This document shows positions 17,256 to 26,175 of a stretch of DNA of 64,000 bases, one piece after another; within the stretch, counting starts at the first letter, position 1, and each line of letters opens with the position of its first letter. Origin of the DNA: Poriferisodalis sp965204125 (GTDB lineage Bacteria > Actinomycetota > Acidimicrobiia > Acidimicrobiales > Poriferisodalaceae). The notes beneath the pieces were generated by a model that did not search any database, was not told the DNA's origin, and saw nothing but the letters and a program-made list of their open reading frames with translations. The stretch lies in contig NZ_OZ241968.1 of assembly GCF_965204125.1 (NCBI RefSeq), positions 248,001 to 312,000 of the forward strand. Direction: 5' to 3'. The translations under genes were made by a program, and so were the position numbers.

Positions 17256-19634
17256 GTGATCGCCGACGCGTTGTCCGCAAAGCGCATCGCCATCACCGGG
17301 TCAACCGGTTTCTTGGGCACGGCGCTCGTCGAGCGGCTGCTGCGCTCGGTGCCCGATTGCGAGCTGGTGCTGCTGGTGCGGCCGGGCCGCCGCACCGACG
17401 TGAACCGGCGCGTACAGCGCGAGATTCTGCGCAACGACGCATTCGAACGCCTCCGTGCGGCGTGGGGCAGCGACTTCGATGAGATCTGCAGCCGGCGCAT
17501 CACGGCGGTGTCCGGCGATGTGAGTGTCGACGGGCTCAGCCTCTCCCCCGGCGACCTCGAGCTGCTCTGCGGCTGCGACGTCATCATCCACGCGGCTGCC
17601 ACCGTCAGCTTCGACAGCCCGCTGGACGCATCGATCGAGACCAATCTGCTCGGTCCCAACCGATTGCTCGAAGCCTGCCAGTCCCAAGGCGCTACGCCGC
17701 ATTTCATCGCAGTGTCGACGTGCTATGTCGCCGGGAATCGGCGGGGTTCAGCGGCCGAGGTGTTCCTAGCCGACACGCCGTTCTCGATGGACGTCGACTG
17801 GCGCGCTGAGGTGTCGGCCGCGCGCCGCACCCGCGCCGATCTCGACGCCGCCAGCCGCTCCCCCGAGCGCCTGCGCCGCTTCCATCGTGACGCGCGTGAG
17901 GAACTCGGCCCTGCCGGCCTGCCGCTGCTGGCCGCCAAGACCGAGCAGTTGCGCCGGGAATGGGTGGACGCCGAGATGATCACCGCCGGCCGCAGCCGCG
18001 CGACCTCGCTGGGATGGCCCGACGTCTATACGTATTCGAAGGCGCTGGGCGAGCAGGCGCTGGTGGAGCTGCAGGGCGACGTGCCCATCTCCATCGTTCG
18101 CCCGTCCATCATCGAATCGGCCTTCGCCGAGCCGTCGCCGGGCTGGATCCGTGGCTTCCGCATGGCCGAGCCGCTGTTCGTGTCGTTCGCCAAAGGCGAG
18201 CTCGACACCTTCCCGGGCTACCCCGAAGGCATCATCGACGTCATCCCGGTCGACATGGTTGCCGCAGCGATCATCGCCGTGGCGGCGCGGGGCCCGGTGC
18301 CCGAACCAGAGATCTTCCAGGTGGCCTCGGGTGCGGTGAACCCGCTGCGCTTCAAGGTGCTGACCGAGACGACGATGCAGTGGTTCCAAGACCACCCCGT
18401 ATATGACGCCAAGGGCCATCCCACGGCCAGCACCCAGTGGAACTACGCCGGAGCGAGCGGTCTGGAAGAGCAGCTCGATCGGGCCATGTCGCTGTTCAAC
18501 ACGGCAGAGAAGGTGGTGCACCGCCTGCCGATGCGCGGCCGCAACGACTTCACCATCCGGCTCGCGCAGCGGCGAGCCGGACTCGAGCAGATCCGCGACT
18601 ACGTCCTGCTGTACGGCGCCTACGGCAAGTGCGAAGCGCTGTACGAGATCGACCGCACGACCGAGCTGTGGGAATCGCTGCCTGCGGCTGACCGCGAACG
18701 GTTCGGCTTCGACCCCCGGGTCATCGACTGGGCCGACTACATCGCCGAAGTTCACCTGCCGACCGTGATCGCTCAGGCACGAGTCAAGACCACGCCCCAA
18801 CCCCGCACCGGACCGAGCCGCAACGAGCGCCTGCGCACCGCCGTGCTGGACCCAGCACGCCACTTCGCCGCATTCGACCTCGAGAACACCCTGATCGCCA
18901 GCAACGTGGTCGAGACCTACGCATGGCTCGCAACCCGGCGACTCGACACGCCCCAGCGAGTGCGCTTCGCCCTGCGCACCCTCGCAGAGACGCCCGGCCT
19001 GTGGCGACGCGATCGCCGCGACCGCACCGATTTCCTGCGCTACTTCTACCGGCGTTACAAGGGTGCGCCGGTGGGCCAGCTCGACGCCGACGCGGCAGAG
19101 ATGCTCAGCCACCTGTTCTTGACCAAGGCGTTCCCGGCGGGGCTGCGACGGGTGCGTGACCACCGTGCCGCCGGGCATCGCACGGTGCTTATCACCGGTG
19201 CGCTCGAGCTGGCGGTGCAGCCGCTGGCGCCGCTGTTCGACCACATCATCGCTGCACGCATCGACAGCCGCGAAGGGCGCTATACCGGCGAGATGATCGA
19301 TGTGCCGCCCACCGGCGAGGTGCGCGCCCAGATGATGGTGGACTGGGCAGCGGAGGAAGGACTCGACTTGGCACAGGGCGTGGCGTATGCCGATGCAGCT
19401 TCGGACATGCCCATGCTGGAGGCCGTGGGCTATCCGGTGGCGGTCAATCCCGAGACCCGGCTTGTGACCATCGCCGACAAGCGGGGATGGCTGTGCGAGA
19501 ACTGGGAGCGCTCCCCCGGCGGCCCCCGGCCCCTGCTGCCCATAGCGCCGCCGTTCCGGGTTCGCGCCAACACTGACCGGCTCGACCGCACGCACCGGTC
19601 CCGCAGGGCCCGCGTCGCAGGGTCAGTACGGTGA
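17256..19634 (+). CDS. Fatty acyl-CoA reductase-like SDR fused to a HAD-IB hydrolase
   Basis: A 792-residue fusion from a GTG start. Residues 1 to about 520 are an extended SDR of the acyl-CoA/thioester reductase class: TGSTGFLGTALVERLL is the Rossmann loop, STCYVAG holds the catalytic Ser/Thr and YTYSK the Tyr/Lys. Residues about 535-770 are a HAD phosphatase-like domain with FDLENTL (motif I), LITGA (motif II) and ADAASDMPML (motif IV). Motif I is DLE rather than the usual DxD, so the general acid is changed. The likely role is reduction of an acyl-CoA to aldehyde or alcohol in lipid synthesis. Its stop overlaps the start of the LarA-like gene by 4 bases. Confidence 0.82.
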   Translation: MIADALSAKRIAITGSTGFLGTALVERLLRSVPDCELVLLVRPGRRTDVNRRVQREILRNDAFERLRAAWGSDFDEICSRRITAVSGDVSVDGLSLSPGDLELLCGCDVIIHAAATVSFDSPLDASIETNLLGPNRLLEACQSQGATPHFIAVSTCYVAGNRRGSAAEVFLADTPFSMDVDWRAEVSAARRTRADLDAASRSPERLRRFHRDAREELGPAGLPLLAAKTEQLRREWVDAEMITAGRSRATSLGWPDVYTYSKALGEQALVELQGDVPISIVRPSIIESAFAEPSPGWIRGFRMAEPLFVSFAKGELDTFPGYPEGIIDVIPVDMVAAAIIAVAARGPVPEPEIFQVASGAVNPLRFKVLTETTMQWFQDHPVYDAKGHPTASTQWNYAGASGLEEQLDRAMSLFNTAEKVVHRLPMRGRNDFTIRLAQRRAGLEQIRDYVLLYGAYGKCEALYEIDRTTELWESLPAADRERFGFDPRVIDWADYIAEVHLPTVIAQARVKTTPQPRTGPSRNERLRTAVLDPARHFAAFDLENTLIASNVVETYAWLATRRLDTPQRVRFALRTLAETPGLWRRDRRDRTDFLRYFYRRYKGAPVGQLDADAAEMLSHLFLTKAFPAGLRRVRDHRAAGHRTVLITGALELAVQPLAPLFDHIIAARIDSREGRYTGEMIDVPPTGEVRAQMMVDWAAEEGLDLAQGVAYADAASDMPMLEAVGYPVAVNPETRLVTIADKRGWLCENWERSPGGPRPLLPIAPPFRVRANTDRLDRTHRSRRARVAGSVR

Positions 19635-21220
19635 CCGCGCGCAAGGGCCTCGTGCTCGAGGTGGATCGCACGACCCCGCCGATCCTGTTCCACCACGGCG
19701 AGGGGCTCCGCCTGGAGAAGCTGCCCGTCGGAAGCCGTGTCGTCTACCCCAACGAACCGCTGGATCCGGTGCGCGATCCCGAACGTGCCATCGCCGAAGC
19801 CCTGGCCAATCCGCTGGGCGATCGTGATCCCCTGGCCGCATACATGCAGCCAGGCATGAAGCTGACCATTGCCTTCGACGATCTCTCGCTGCCGCTGCCC
19901 CCGATGGCCGCCCCCGACATCCGCGGCCGGATCATCGAGCAGGTCCTCGACATGGCCGCCGCCGCCGGCGTCGACGACGTCGAACTCATCGCCGCACTTG
20001 CGCTGCATCGCCGCATGACCGAAGCAGAGCTGCGCCACGCCGTCGGCGACCGCGTCTACGACGCCTTTGCCCCCCACGGCCAGCTCTACAACTTCGACGC
20101 CGAGGACCCTGACGCCCTCACCCACCTGGGCACTACCGACGCCGGCGAGGAGGTGGTGATCTCCAAGCGCGCCGCCGAGTCGGACCTGCTGGTGTACGTC
20201 AACATCAACCTGGTGTCGATGGACGGCGGCCACAAGAGCGTCGCTACGGGCCTGTCGCCCTACACGGCGCTGCGCCACCACCACAACGTGCACACGATGC
20301 TGCACTCGACATCGTTCATGGACCCCGAGAGCTCGGAGCTGCACACTCGCAACTGGCGCCAGGGACGCCTGCTGGCAGAAGCCGGCGTGAAGGTGTTCCA
20401 GATCGAGACGACGCTCAACAACAACGAATTCCCTTCGCCGTACGACTTCCTGAAGCGGCGCGAGTGGGAGATGACGCCGCGAGACCGCATGATGCTGATG
20501 GGCACCAAGACGGCGCTCGACCTGATGTCCCGCCGGCAGGCCCGGCGCATCTTCCAAGGCATCCGGGCGCCGTACGGGCTGACATCCGTGCAGGCCGGCG
20601 AGGTCGAGGCCGTGCACCGCCAGACGCTGGAGAACGTCTACCGCCAGCACTTGGTGCGAGTGGAAGGCCAGACCGACGTACTGACGATGGGGCTGCCCTA
20701 CATCTGCCCCTACAACGTCAACTCGATCATGAACCCGATCCTGGTGGCGTGCCTGGGTCTCGGCTACTTCTTCAACCTGTACCGGGGCAAGCCGCTCGTC
20801 CGCCACGGCGGCGTGGTGATCATGACGCACCCCACGCCGTGGGAGTTCCACCCCGTGCACCATCCCAGCTACATCGACTTCTTCGAAGAGGTGCTGGCCG
20901 ACACCACCGATCCGGAGGTCATCGAGCACCGGTACGAGAAGCGCTACGCCGAGGACGAGTGGTACCGGCACCTGTACCGCACCTCGTACGCCTACCACGG
21001 CGTGCACCCGTTCTACATGTGGTACTGGTGCGCGCATGCGCTCGAGCATCTGGGCGGGGTGATCATCGTGGGCGGCGACAAGGCCGCCACCCAGCGCATG
21101 GGCTTCCGATCTGCGTCGACGATGAATGATGCGCTCGAGATGGCAACCGACGTGGTCGGGCGCGACCCGTCGATCACTCATTTTCACAATCCGCCCATGC
21201 TGATGGCCGATGTCGTCTGA
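19631..21220 (+). CDS. LarA-like (lactate racemase N-terminal domain) protein
   Basis: A 529-residue protein starting at a GTG within the upstream stop (GTGA), which implies translational coupling. It aligns by motif with LarA. ALHRRMTEAELR corresponds to the HRPMT segment with the catalytic histidine. GGHKSVATG corresponds to the lysine segment that binds the nickel-pincer nucleotide cofactor. DDLSLPLPPM sits where LarA has a DDxTRPTP motif, with leucine in place of arginine. LarA enzymes racemise 2-hydroxyacids. No larB, larC or larE is present in the window, and pairing with lipid-type genes suggests an unusual hydroxyacyl substrate. Function is unproven. Confidence 0.75.
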   Translation: MTARKGLVLEVDRTTPPILFHHGEGLRLEKLPVGSRVVYPNEPLDPVRDPERAIAEALANPLGDRDPLAAYMQPGMKLTIAFDDLSLPLPPMAAPDIRGRIIEQVLDMAAAAGVDDVELIAALALHRRMTEAELRHAVGDRVYDAFAPHGQLYNFDAEDPDALTHLGTTDAGEEVVISKRAAESDLLVYVNINLVSMDGGHKSVATGLSPYTALRHHHNVHTMLHSTSFMDPESSELHTRNWRQGRLLAEAGVKVFQIETTLNNNEFPSPYDFLKRREWEMTPRDRMMLMGTKTALDLMSRRQARRIFQGIRAPYGLTSVQAGEVEAVHRQTLENVYRQHLVRVEGQTDVLTMGLPYICPYNVNSIMNPILVACLGLGYFFNLYRGKPLVRHGGVVIMTHPTPWEFHPVHHPSYIDFFEEVLADTTDPEVIEHRYEKRYAEDEWYRHLYRTSYAYHGVHPFYMWYWCAHALEHLGGVIIVGGDKAATQRMGFRSASTMNDALEMATDVVGRDPSITHFHNPPMLMADVV

Positions 21221-22190
21221 GAAGCCGGGGATCTCCCATCTCGGGGCCAAGCGCGCCCAGCGCACGAGGGCGTCGGTGACACGCATCATGCGCGGCGCCG
21301 ACTTCCCACTGCGGGCGGCCGCAACCCCTCGGGGACAGACGCCCCTGCCGGTCAACGCCGGCGCGAACTACGACACCGACTGGGCTCGACGCTTCCCGGC
21401 TCGGGTTGCCCGACGGGTGGCACGCGACACCATCGTCCGCGCCCTCGTGCGCTATTACGCCCAGCCGACGATCAAGGGCGTGGACCGGCTCAGCGAGCTG
21501 GACGGTCCGGCAGTGTTCGCTGCCAACCACCAGAGCCATGTCGATACCGCGGTCATCGCCACCTCCGTTCCCGAGCCGTGGTGCAACCGGCTCGTGGTCG
21601 GCGCTGCGGCCGACTATTTCTTCGGGAACCGGGCGTCTTCGGCGATCTCTGCGCTGTTCGTCGGCGCCATCCCGATCGAGCGCACTGCACTCAACCGTCG
21701 CACCATCGACAAGGCAGTGACGCTGCTGCGCGGCGGCTGGAGCCTCGTGATCTATCCGGAGGGAGGTCGCTCCCGCGACGGCTGGGGTCAGCAATTCCGG
21801 CCCGGCGCAGCGTTCCTGGCCAAGCAGGCCGGCGTACCCGTGGTGCCTGTGCACATCCGGGGCACCTTCGACATCTTGCGCAAGGGCCGTGCGTGGCCAA
21901 GGCGCGCCCGCTCGGTGATCAATTTCGGCCGCCCGCTGAGCTTCGACGAGGGCGAGAACAATCGCCGCTTCACGCGGCGGCTGCAAGCCGCTGTAGAGGG
22001 GCTCGCCGACGAGACCGCCACCGGCAACTGGTTTGCGGCCCGACGACGCCTGCACAGCGCCGACAGCCCGGGCCTCGAGGGTCCCACGGCTTCGGCGTGG
22101 CGACGCCGCTGGGCGCTCACCGAACCCGCGCCGCCCGATGGTTCCTCTTCCACCACAGCGGCCTCAAAGCGCCGCTGGCCCTACGTCTGA
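21210..22190 (+). CDS. 1-acyl-sn-glycerol-3-phosphate acyltransferase-like (PlsC family)
   Basis: A 326-residue acyltransferase. Motif I is NHQSHVDTAVI (HX4D), and motif III PEGGRSRDG and motif IV VPVVPVHIRGTF are in order. The first about 60 residues are a basic extension. It overlaps the LarA-like gene by 11 bases, making a three-gene overlapping unit with the acyl-CoA reductase fusion. Family members transfer acyl groups to lysophosphatidic acid at the membrane. Here the context suggests a specialised lipid rather than the housekeeping enzyme. Confidence 0.85.
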   Translation: MSSEKPGISHLGAKRAQRTRASVTRIMRGADFPLRAAATPRGQTPLPVNAGANYDTDWARRFPARVARRVARDTIVRALVRYYAQPTIKGVDRLSELDGPAVFAANHQSHVDTAVIATSVPEPWCNRLVVGAAADYFFGNRASSAISALFVGAIPIERTALNRRTIDKAVTLLRGGWSLVIYPEGGRSRDGWGQQFRPGAAFLAKQAGVPVVPVHIRGTFDILRKGRAWPRRARSVINFGRPLSFDEGENNRRFTRRLQAAVEGLADETATGNWFAARRRLHSADSPGLEGPTASAWRRRWALTEPAPPDGSSSTTAASKRRWPYV

Positions 22191-22246
22191 GCATTTGCGC
22201 AACAGGTTCAGGTGTCTGAGCCAGTTCGGCTCGTATCGTTCGATTC

Positions 22247-24166
22247 ATGCAGTCGATGGCGTCCGCGCACGGCGCGATGGGGCACGACCCAGCCGGTGTG
22301 GAAGGACGTCACATAGCGCCAGGCACCGTCCGCCGGGCAGCGGCCCTGGCACGGCCGTACCGGATGATGCTGTCGGGCTTCCTCGCAGCACAACTGCTCG
22401 GAGCACTGGCGTTCCTGGTGCCGCCGATCCTGTTCGGGCGCATCATCGACGAGGCCATCCCGGCGGGAGACCGTTGGCAGCTCAACGTGCTGGCAGCGAT
22501 CATCGTGGCCGCAGCGTTCTGCGAGGCCGGCCTGTCGTTCATCGAGCGCTGGTGGTCGGCGCGCATCGGGGAAGGGCTGATCTTCGACCTGCGAGTGGGC
22601 CTGTACGACCACGTGCAGCGGATGCCAATCGCGTTCTTCACCCATGTGCAGACTGGCTCGCTGATCAGCCGGATGAACAACGACGTCATCGGCGCCCAGC
22701 GGGCGTTCACCGGCACGCTCAGCTCGGTGGTGTCCAACACGATCGTGCTTGCGACGACGCTCGTGGCCATGCTGGCGCTGGAGTGGCGCCTGACACTGCT
22801 CGCGCTGGCACTGCTGCCGGTGTTCATCGCTCCGACGAAACGAGTTGGCCGGCGGCTGCAAGCGTTGACGCGCCAGAGCATGGAGCACAACGCAGCGATG
22901 AACACCGTGATGACCGAGCGCATGAACGTGGCCGGCGCGCTGCTGGTCAAGCTGTTCGGACGGCATGACATCGAGCGGGCTGGGTTCAGCCGCTCGGCGC
23001 GGACCGTGCGCGACATCGGTGTGCGCAGCGCGCTCTACGGGCGAGCGTTCTTCATCGGTCTCAGCCTGGTGGGGGCCGTCGGGGCCGCGATGCTGTACTG
23101 GGTCGGCGCGCATCTGGTGATTTCCGGCGCGCTCACGGTGGGGACGCTCGTGGCCATGGGGCTGATGGTGGTGCGGATCTACATGCCGCTGACCAGCCTC
23201 ACGAACGCCCGGGTCGACGTGATGACAGCGCTGGTCTCGTTCGAGCGCGTGTTCGCGGTGCTCGACCTGCCGAACCCGATTGCCGATCGCGCTGATGCCG
23301 TCGAGCTCGACACCGTGGACGGGCGGATCGAACTGCGTGAGGTGACCTTCACCTACCCCGCTGCCGACAGTGAGATGCTGCTCGAACTGGGCGGAGCACC
23401 TGCGACGCCCCAGCAGCACAGCGGAGCACCTGCGACGCCCCAGCAGCACAGCGACACTGCGGGGGGACCGGTGCTCGACAGGGTGTCCGCAGTTATCGAG
23501 CCGGGTCAGACGGTTGCCCTCGTCGGGCCGTCGGGCGCCGGCAAGACGACCCTTGCCGCCCTCATTGCCCGGCTGTACGACGTCGACGGCGGTGCTGTGT
23601 CCATCGACGGGCACGATGTCCGTGACGTCACGTCTGAGTCGCTGCGATCTCACATCGGCGTCGTCTCCCAGGATCCGCACCTGTTCCACGACACCATCGC
23701 CGCGAACCTGCGCTATGCCCGCCCTGGCGCGACCGATGGGGAACTTGCCGCGGCCTGCCGGGCGGCGCACATCGACGAGCTGATCGAGAGCCTGCCCGAG
23801 GGCGCCGACACTGTCGTGGGCGAGCGCGGCTACCGGCTCTCCGGCGGCGAGAAGCAGCGTCTCGCGATTGCGCGCGTGCTGCTGAAGCGTCCGGCGATCG
23901 TGGTGCTCGACGAGGCCACAAGTCACCTCGACAGCGAGAACGAGGCGCTGGTGCAGAGCGCGCTCGCGACCGCGCTTGCCGGTCGCACCGCGCTGGTCAT
24001 CGCTCACCGTCTGTCAACCATCACCGACGCCGACCAGATACTGGTGCTCGATCACGGCCGGCTCGTTGAGCAGGGTCGCCATCTCGATCTGCTCGCCGCA
24101 GACGGTCTCTACGCCGACCTGTACCGCACCCTGGTAGGCGCTGATGAGCCTGCTGGTGTCAGCTGA
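22247..24166 (+). CDS. ABC transporter, fused permease-ATPase (exporter type)
   Basis: A 639-residue half-transporter. The six-helix membrane domain spans about residues 30-330. The ATPase domain has Walker A GPSGAGKTTL (near 425), signature YRLSGGEKQRLAIAR, Walker B VVLDEATSHLD and H-loop IAHRLST. A perfect 30-base tandem duplication encodes GAPATPQQHS twice inside the early ATPase domain, between the aromatic A-loop (FTYPA) and Walker A. Such exporters work as dimers on lipids, peptides or drugs. It is downstream of the lipid-type trio and overlaps the VanY-like gene. Confidence 0.9.
   Translation: MQSMASAHGAMGHDPAGVEGRHIAPGTVRRAAALARPYRMMLSGFLAAQLLGALAFLVPPILFGRIIDEAIPAGDRWQLNVLAAIIVAAAFCEAGLSFIERWWSARIGEGLIFDLRVGLYDHVQRMPIAFFTHVQTGSLISRMNNDVIGAQRAFTGTLSSVVSNTIVLATTLVAMLALEWRLTLLALALLPVFIAPTKRVGRRLQALTRQSMEHNAAMNTVMTERMNVAGALLVKLFGRHDIERAGFSRSARTVRDIGVRSALYGRAFFIGLSLVGAVGAAMLYWVGAHLVISGALTVGTLVAMGLMVVRIYMPLTSLTNARVDVMTALVSFERVFAVLDLPNPIADRADAVELDTVDGRIELREVTFTYPAADSEMLLELGGAPATPQQHSGAPATPQQHSDTAGGPVLDRVSAVIEPGQTVALVGPSGAGKTTLAALIARLYDVDGGAVSIDGHDVRDVTSESLRSHIGVVSQDPHLFHDTIAANLRYARPGATDGELAAACRAAHIDELIESLPEGADTVVGERGYRLSGGEKQRLAIARVLLKRPAIVVLDEATSHLDSENEALVQSALATALAGRTALVIAHRLSTITDADQILVLDHGRLVEQGRHLDLLAADGLYADLYRTLVGADEPAGVS
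23391..23450 (+). repeat. Perfect 30-bp tandem duplication inside the ABC exporter gene
   Basis: Bases 23391-23420 and 23421-23450 are identical, and the 30-base length keeps the reading frame. It adds a second GAPATPQQHS to a hydrophilic loop ahead of Walker A. The perfect identity suggests a recent duplication. Confidence 0.95.
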
Positions 24167-25079
24167 TATCCCCTCCTCACGCTGGCGGCGCTGCCGCTGG
24201 GCAATTGCCGCCCTAGCAATCGGTCTCACGACCCTTGTCTTCCCTCGCCCGCTCGGGGCAGCAGTCGCCGAGCCGAACGCCTGGATCAGCGAGCCGATCA
24301 TCGGGCCGTGGGCGCCTCCGCCGGCCCTCGACGAGCCCGTGTCGCGCTGGCAGGAGCCGGTGCCCGCCGGCGTCGACTCGCTGTCCTTCCCGCACTTCAC
24401 CGGCCCGGAGTTCAACGAGCTGTTCACCACGGCAGAGCTGCCGAACTTGTCGTCGATCTCAGCCCCGCCGACGATCACCGACTCGGCCGAGATGGACGAG
24501 CAGGTCCGTGCCGAAGCCGTCGAACGCGGTTACCAGCGCCGAGCACTGCCAGCCGACTATGCACTGATGCGCCTGATCGACGATGGCCTGGCGCTGCAGC
24601 GTCCCGCCGCCGTGGCGTGGCTGGCCCTGGAGCAGGACGCTGCCGAGCACGGCTTCGAGCTGGAGTTGAAATCTGCTTACCGCGGGCACCGGTACCAGCG
24701 GGAGGTGTTCCTGCGTCCGTTCGAGGTGCCCTATGAGTTCGATGACCTGGCCGAGCGTCTGAAGATGTCGGCGCCGCCTGGGTACTCCAAGCACCACACG
24801 GGATACGCGATCGACATCGGTCAAGTGGGGCACGCCCACTTCGGCTCTTCGCCCGCCCACGAGTGGATCTCGGCCGACAACTTCGCAATCGCCAAGAAGC
24901 ACGGCTGGATCCCGAGCTACCCCCCTGACGGCGGCCGGCAGGGACCGGTACCGGAGCCCTGGGAGTTCACCTACGTCGGTGTCGAGGCGATCCTGTGCTT
25001 TCACCAGCCCCCCGCCGGCGACGACCCCCTCTGCACCGCCTCAGCGGCCGCTCGGGGGCTGCGGCACGTTGGCGAGTAG
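24144..25079 (+). CDS. VanY-like D-Ala-D-Ala carboxypeptidase domain protein, altered zinc ligand
   Basis: A 311-residue protein with an N-terminal signal sequence (hydrophobic 18-38, cleavage likely near GAAVAE). The M15B peptidase motif SKHHTGYAIDIG supplies the first His and Asp zinc ligands (SxHxxGxAxD). The final motif, normally ExWH, reads EPWEFTYVG: the catalytic Glu and Trp are kept but the third zinc ligand His is Glu. The product would act outside the membrane on peptidoglycan stem peptides if active. The gene overlaps the ABC exporter by 23 bases. Confidence 0.8.
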   Translation: MSLLVSADIPSSRWRRCRWAIAALAIGLTTLVFPRPLGAAVAEPNAWISEPIIGPWAPPPALDEPVSRWQEPVPAGVDSLSFPHFTGPEFNELFTTAELPNLSSISAPPTITDSAEMDEQVRAEAVERGYQRRALPADYALMRLIDDGLALQRPAAVAWLALEQDAAEHGFELELKSAYRGHRYQREVFLRPFEVPYEFDDLAERLKMSAPPGYSKHHTGYAIDIGQVGHAHFGSSPAHEWISADNFAIAKKHGWIPSYPPDGGRQGPVPEPWEFTYVGVEAILCFHQPPAGDDPLCTASAAARGLRHVGE

Positions 25080-25089
25080 CGTCTCGCGG

Positions 25090-26175
25090 ATGGCTGAGAC
25101 TGCAACCGAGCGGCGTGAGATCGACCCTGACCTCCTGAAGAAGCTCGCCTTCCAAGTGTGGACGTACAAGAAGGGCGAGATGGTGTCGGCGATGCTGCAC
25201 ATCGGCGACCAGCTCGGGCTGTTCGCAGCCCTCTCGGAGACCCAGCCCGCGTCGAGCCACGACGTGGCGGAGGCGACCGGCCTCGCCGAGCGGCTGGTGC
25301 GCGAGTGGCTGTACGGCGTGGCAGCTGCCGGCCTCGTCGCCCACGACGACAGTGCCTTCTCATTGTCGCCCGAGGCCGAGGCGCTGCTCGTCGATGAGGA
25401 GGGCTCGCTGCACTTCGCCATGGGCGCCTTCCGCGGCGGGCTCGGCGACCAGGTCTTGGACCTGATCCTCGACTCGTTCCGCACCGGCATCGGCATGACC
25501 TACGAGCAGCAGGGTCCCCGGGCGGCGGCGGGGCTGGCCCGTACCACCGGGCCGTTCAGCCGCCAGAACCTCACGTCCGTGATTCTGGGAGGCCTCGACG
25601 GTGTCGTGGCCAAGCTGGAACGCGGGGCCAAGGTGCTGGACGTGGGCTGCGGAGCGGGCGTGTCAGCCTGCTTGATCGCGCAGAAGTGGCCCAACACCGA
25701 GGTCGTCGGATTCGATCCGTCGGCCATCGCCGTCCAGCAAGCACAGGAACGGGCTGAGGACGCGGGTCTGGAGAACACGACGTTCGTCGAGGCCGGCGCC
25801 GCCGACGTTCCCGCCACCGGCGACTTCGATCTGGCGCTTACGTTCGACTGCCTCCACGACATGCCCAGGCCCGACGACGCGTTGGATGCCATCCGGGCTG
25901 CGCTCGACGCCGACGGCACGCTGCTCATCAAGGACATCCGCTCCAAGGGCGACTTCAAACTCGACCAGCGCAACCCGATGCTGGCCATGTTCTACGGCTT
26001 CTCCATCACGAGCTGCCTGCAGTCGGCGCTGAGCGAGCCGGGCGGCATGGGATTGGGCACGCTCGGTCTCTATCCCGACAAGGCCCGCGAGATGACTGCG
26101 GCCGCAGGATTCACGCGATTCACCGAGCACGACTTCAACGACGCCGCGAACCTCTACTACGAAGTCCGCCCCTGA
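25090..26175 (+). CDS. Class I SAM-dependent methyltransferase with winged-helix N-terminus
   Basis: A 361-residue protein from ATG 25090; the open frame extends upstream but the ATG gives the natural N-terminus. Residues about 15-95 form a helical/winged-helix region (LGLFAALSE, GLAERLVREWLYGVAAAGL) like the dimerisation domain of O-methyltransferases. The SAM motif VLDVGCGAGVS is near residue 180 and DLALTFDCLHDM follows. Similar proteins are annotated only as methyltransferases; the substrate is unknown. Confidence 0.85.
   Translation: MAETATERREIDPDLLKKLAFQVWTYKKGEMVSAMLHIGDQLGLFAALSETQPASSHDVAEATGLAERLVREWLYGVAAAGLVAHDDSAFSLSPEAEALLVDEEGSLHFAMGAFRGGLGDQVLDLILDSFRTGIGMTYEQQGPRAAAGLARTTGPFSRQNLTSVILGGLDGVVAKLERGAKVLDVGCGAGVSACLIAQKWPNTEVVGFDPSAIAVQQAQERAEDAGLENTTFVEAGAADVPATGDFDLALTFDCLHDMPRPDDALDAIRAALDADGTLLIKDIRSKGDFKLDQRNPMLAMFYGFSITSCLQSALSEPGGMGLGTLGLYPDKAREMTAAAGFTRFTEHDFNDAANLYYEVRP

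Noticed and set aside
17766..19595. 609-residue reverse ORF
   Set aside because: Antisense shadow of the acyl-CoA reductase fusion, with His/Arg-rich composition typical of shadows in GC-rich DNA.
22208..24007. 599-residue reverse ORF
   Set aside because: Antisense shadow of the ABC exporter; low-complexity His/Gln/Arg composition.
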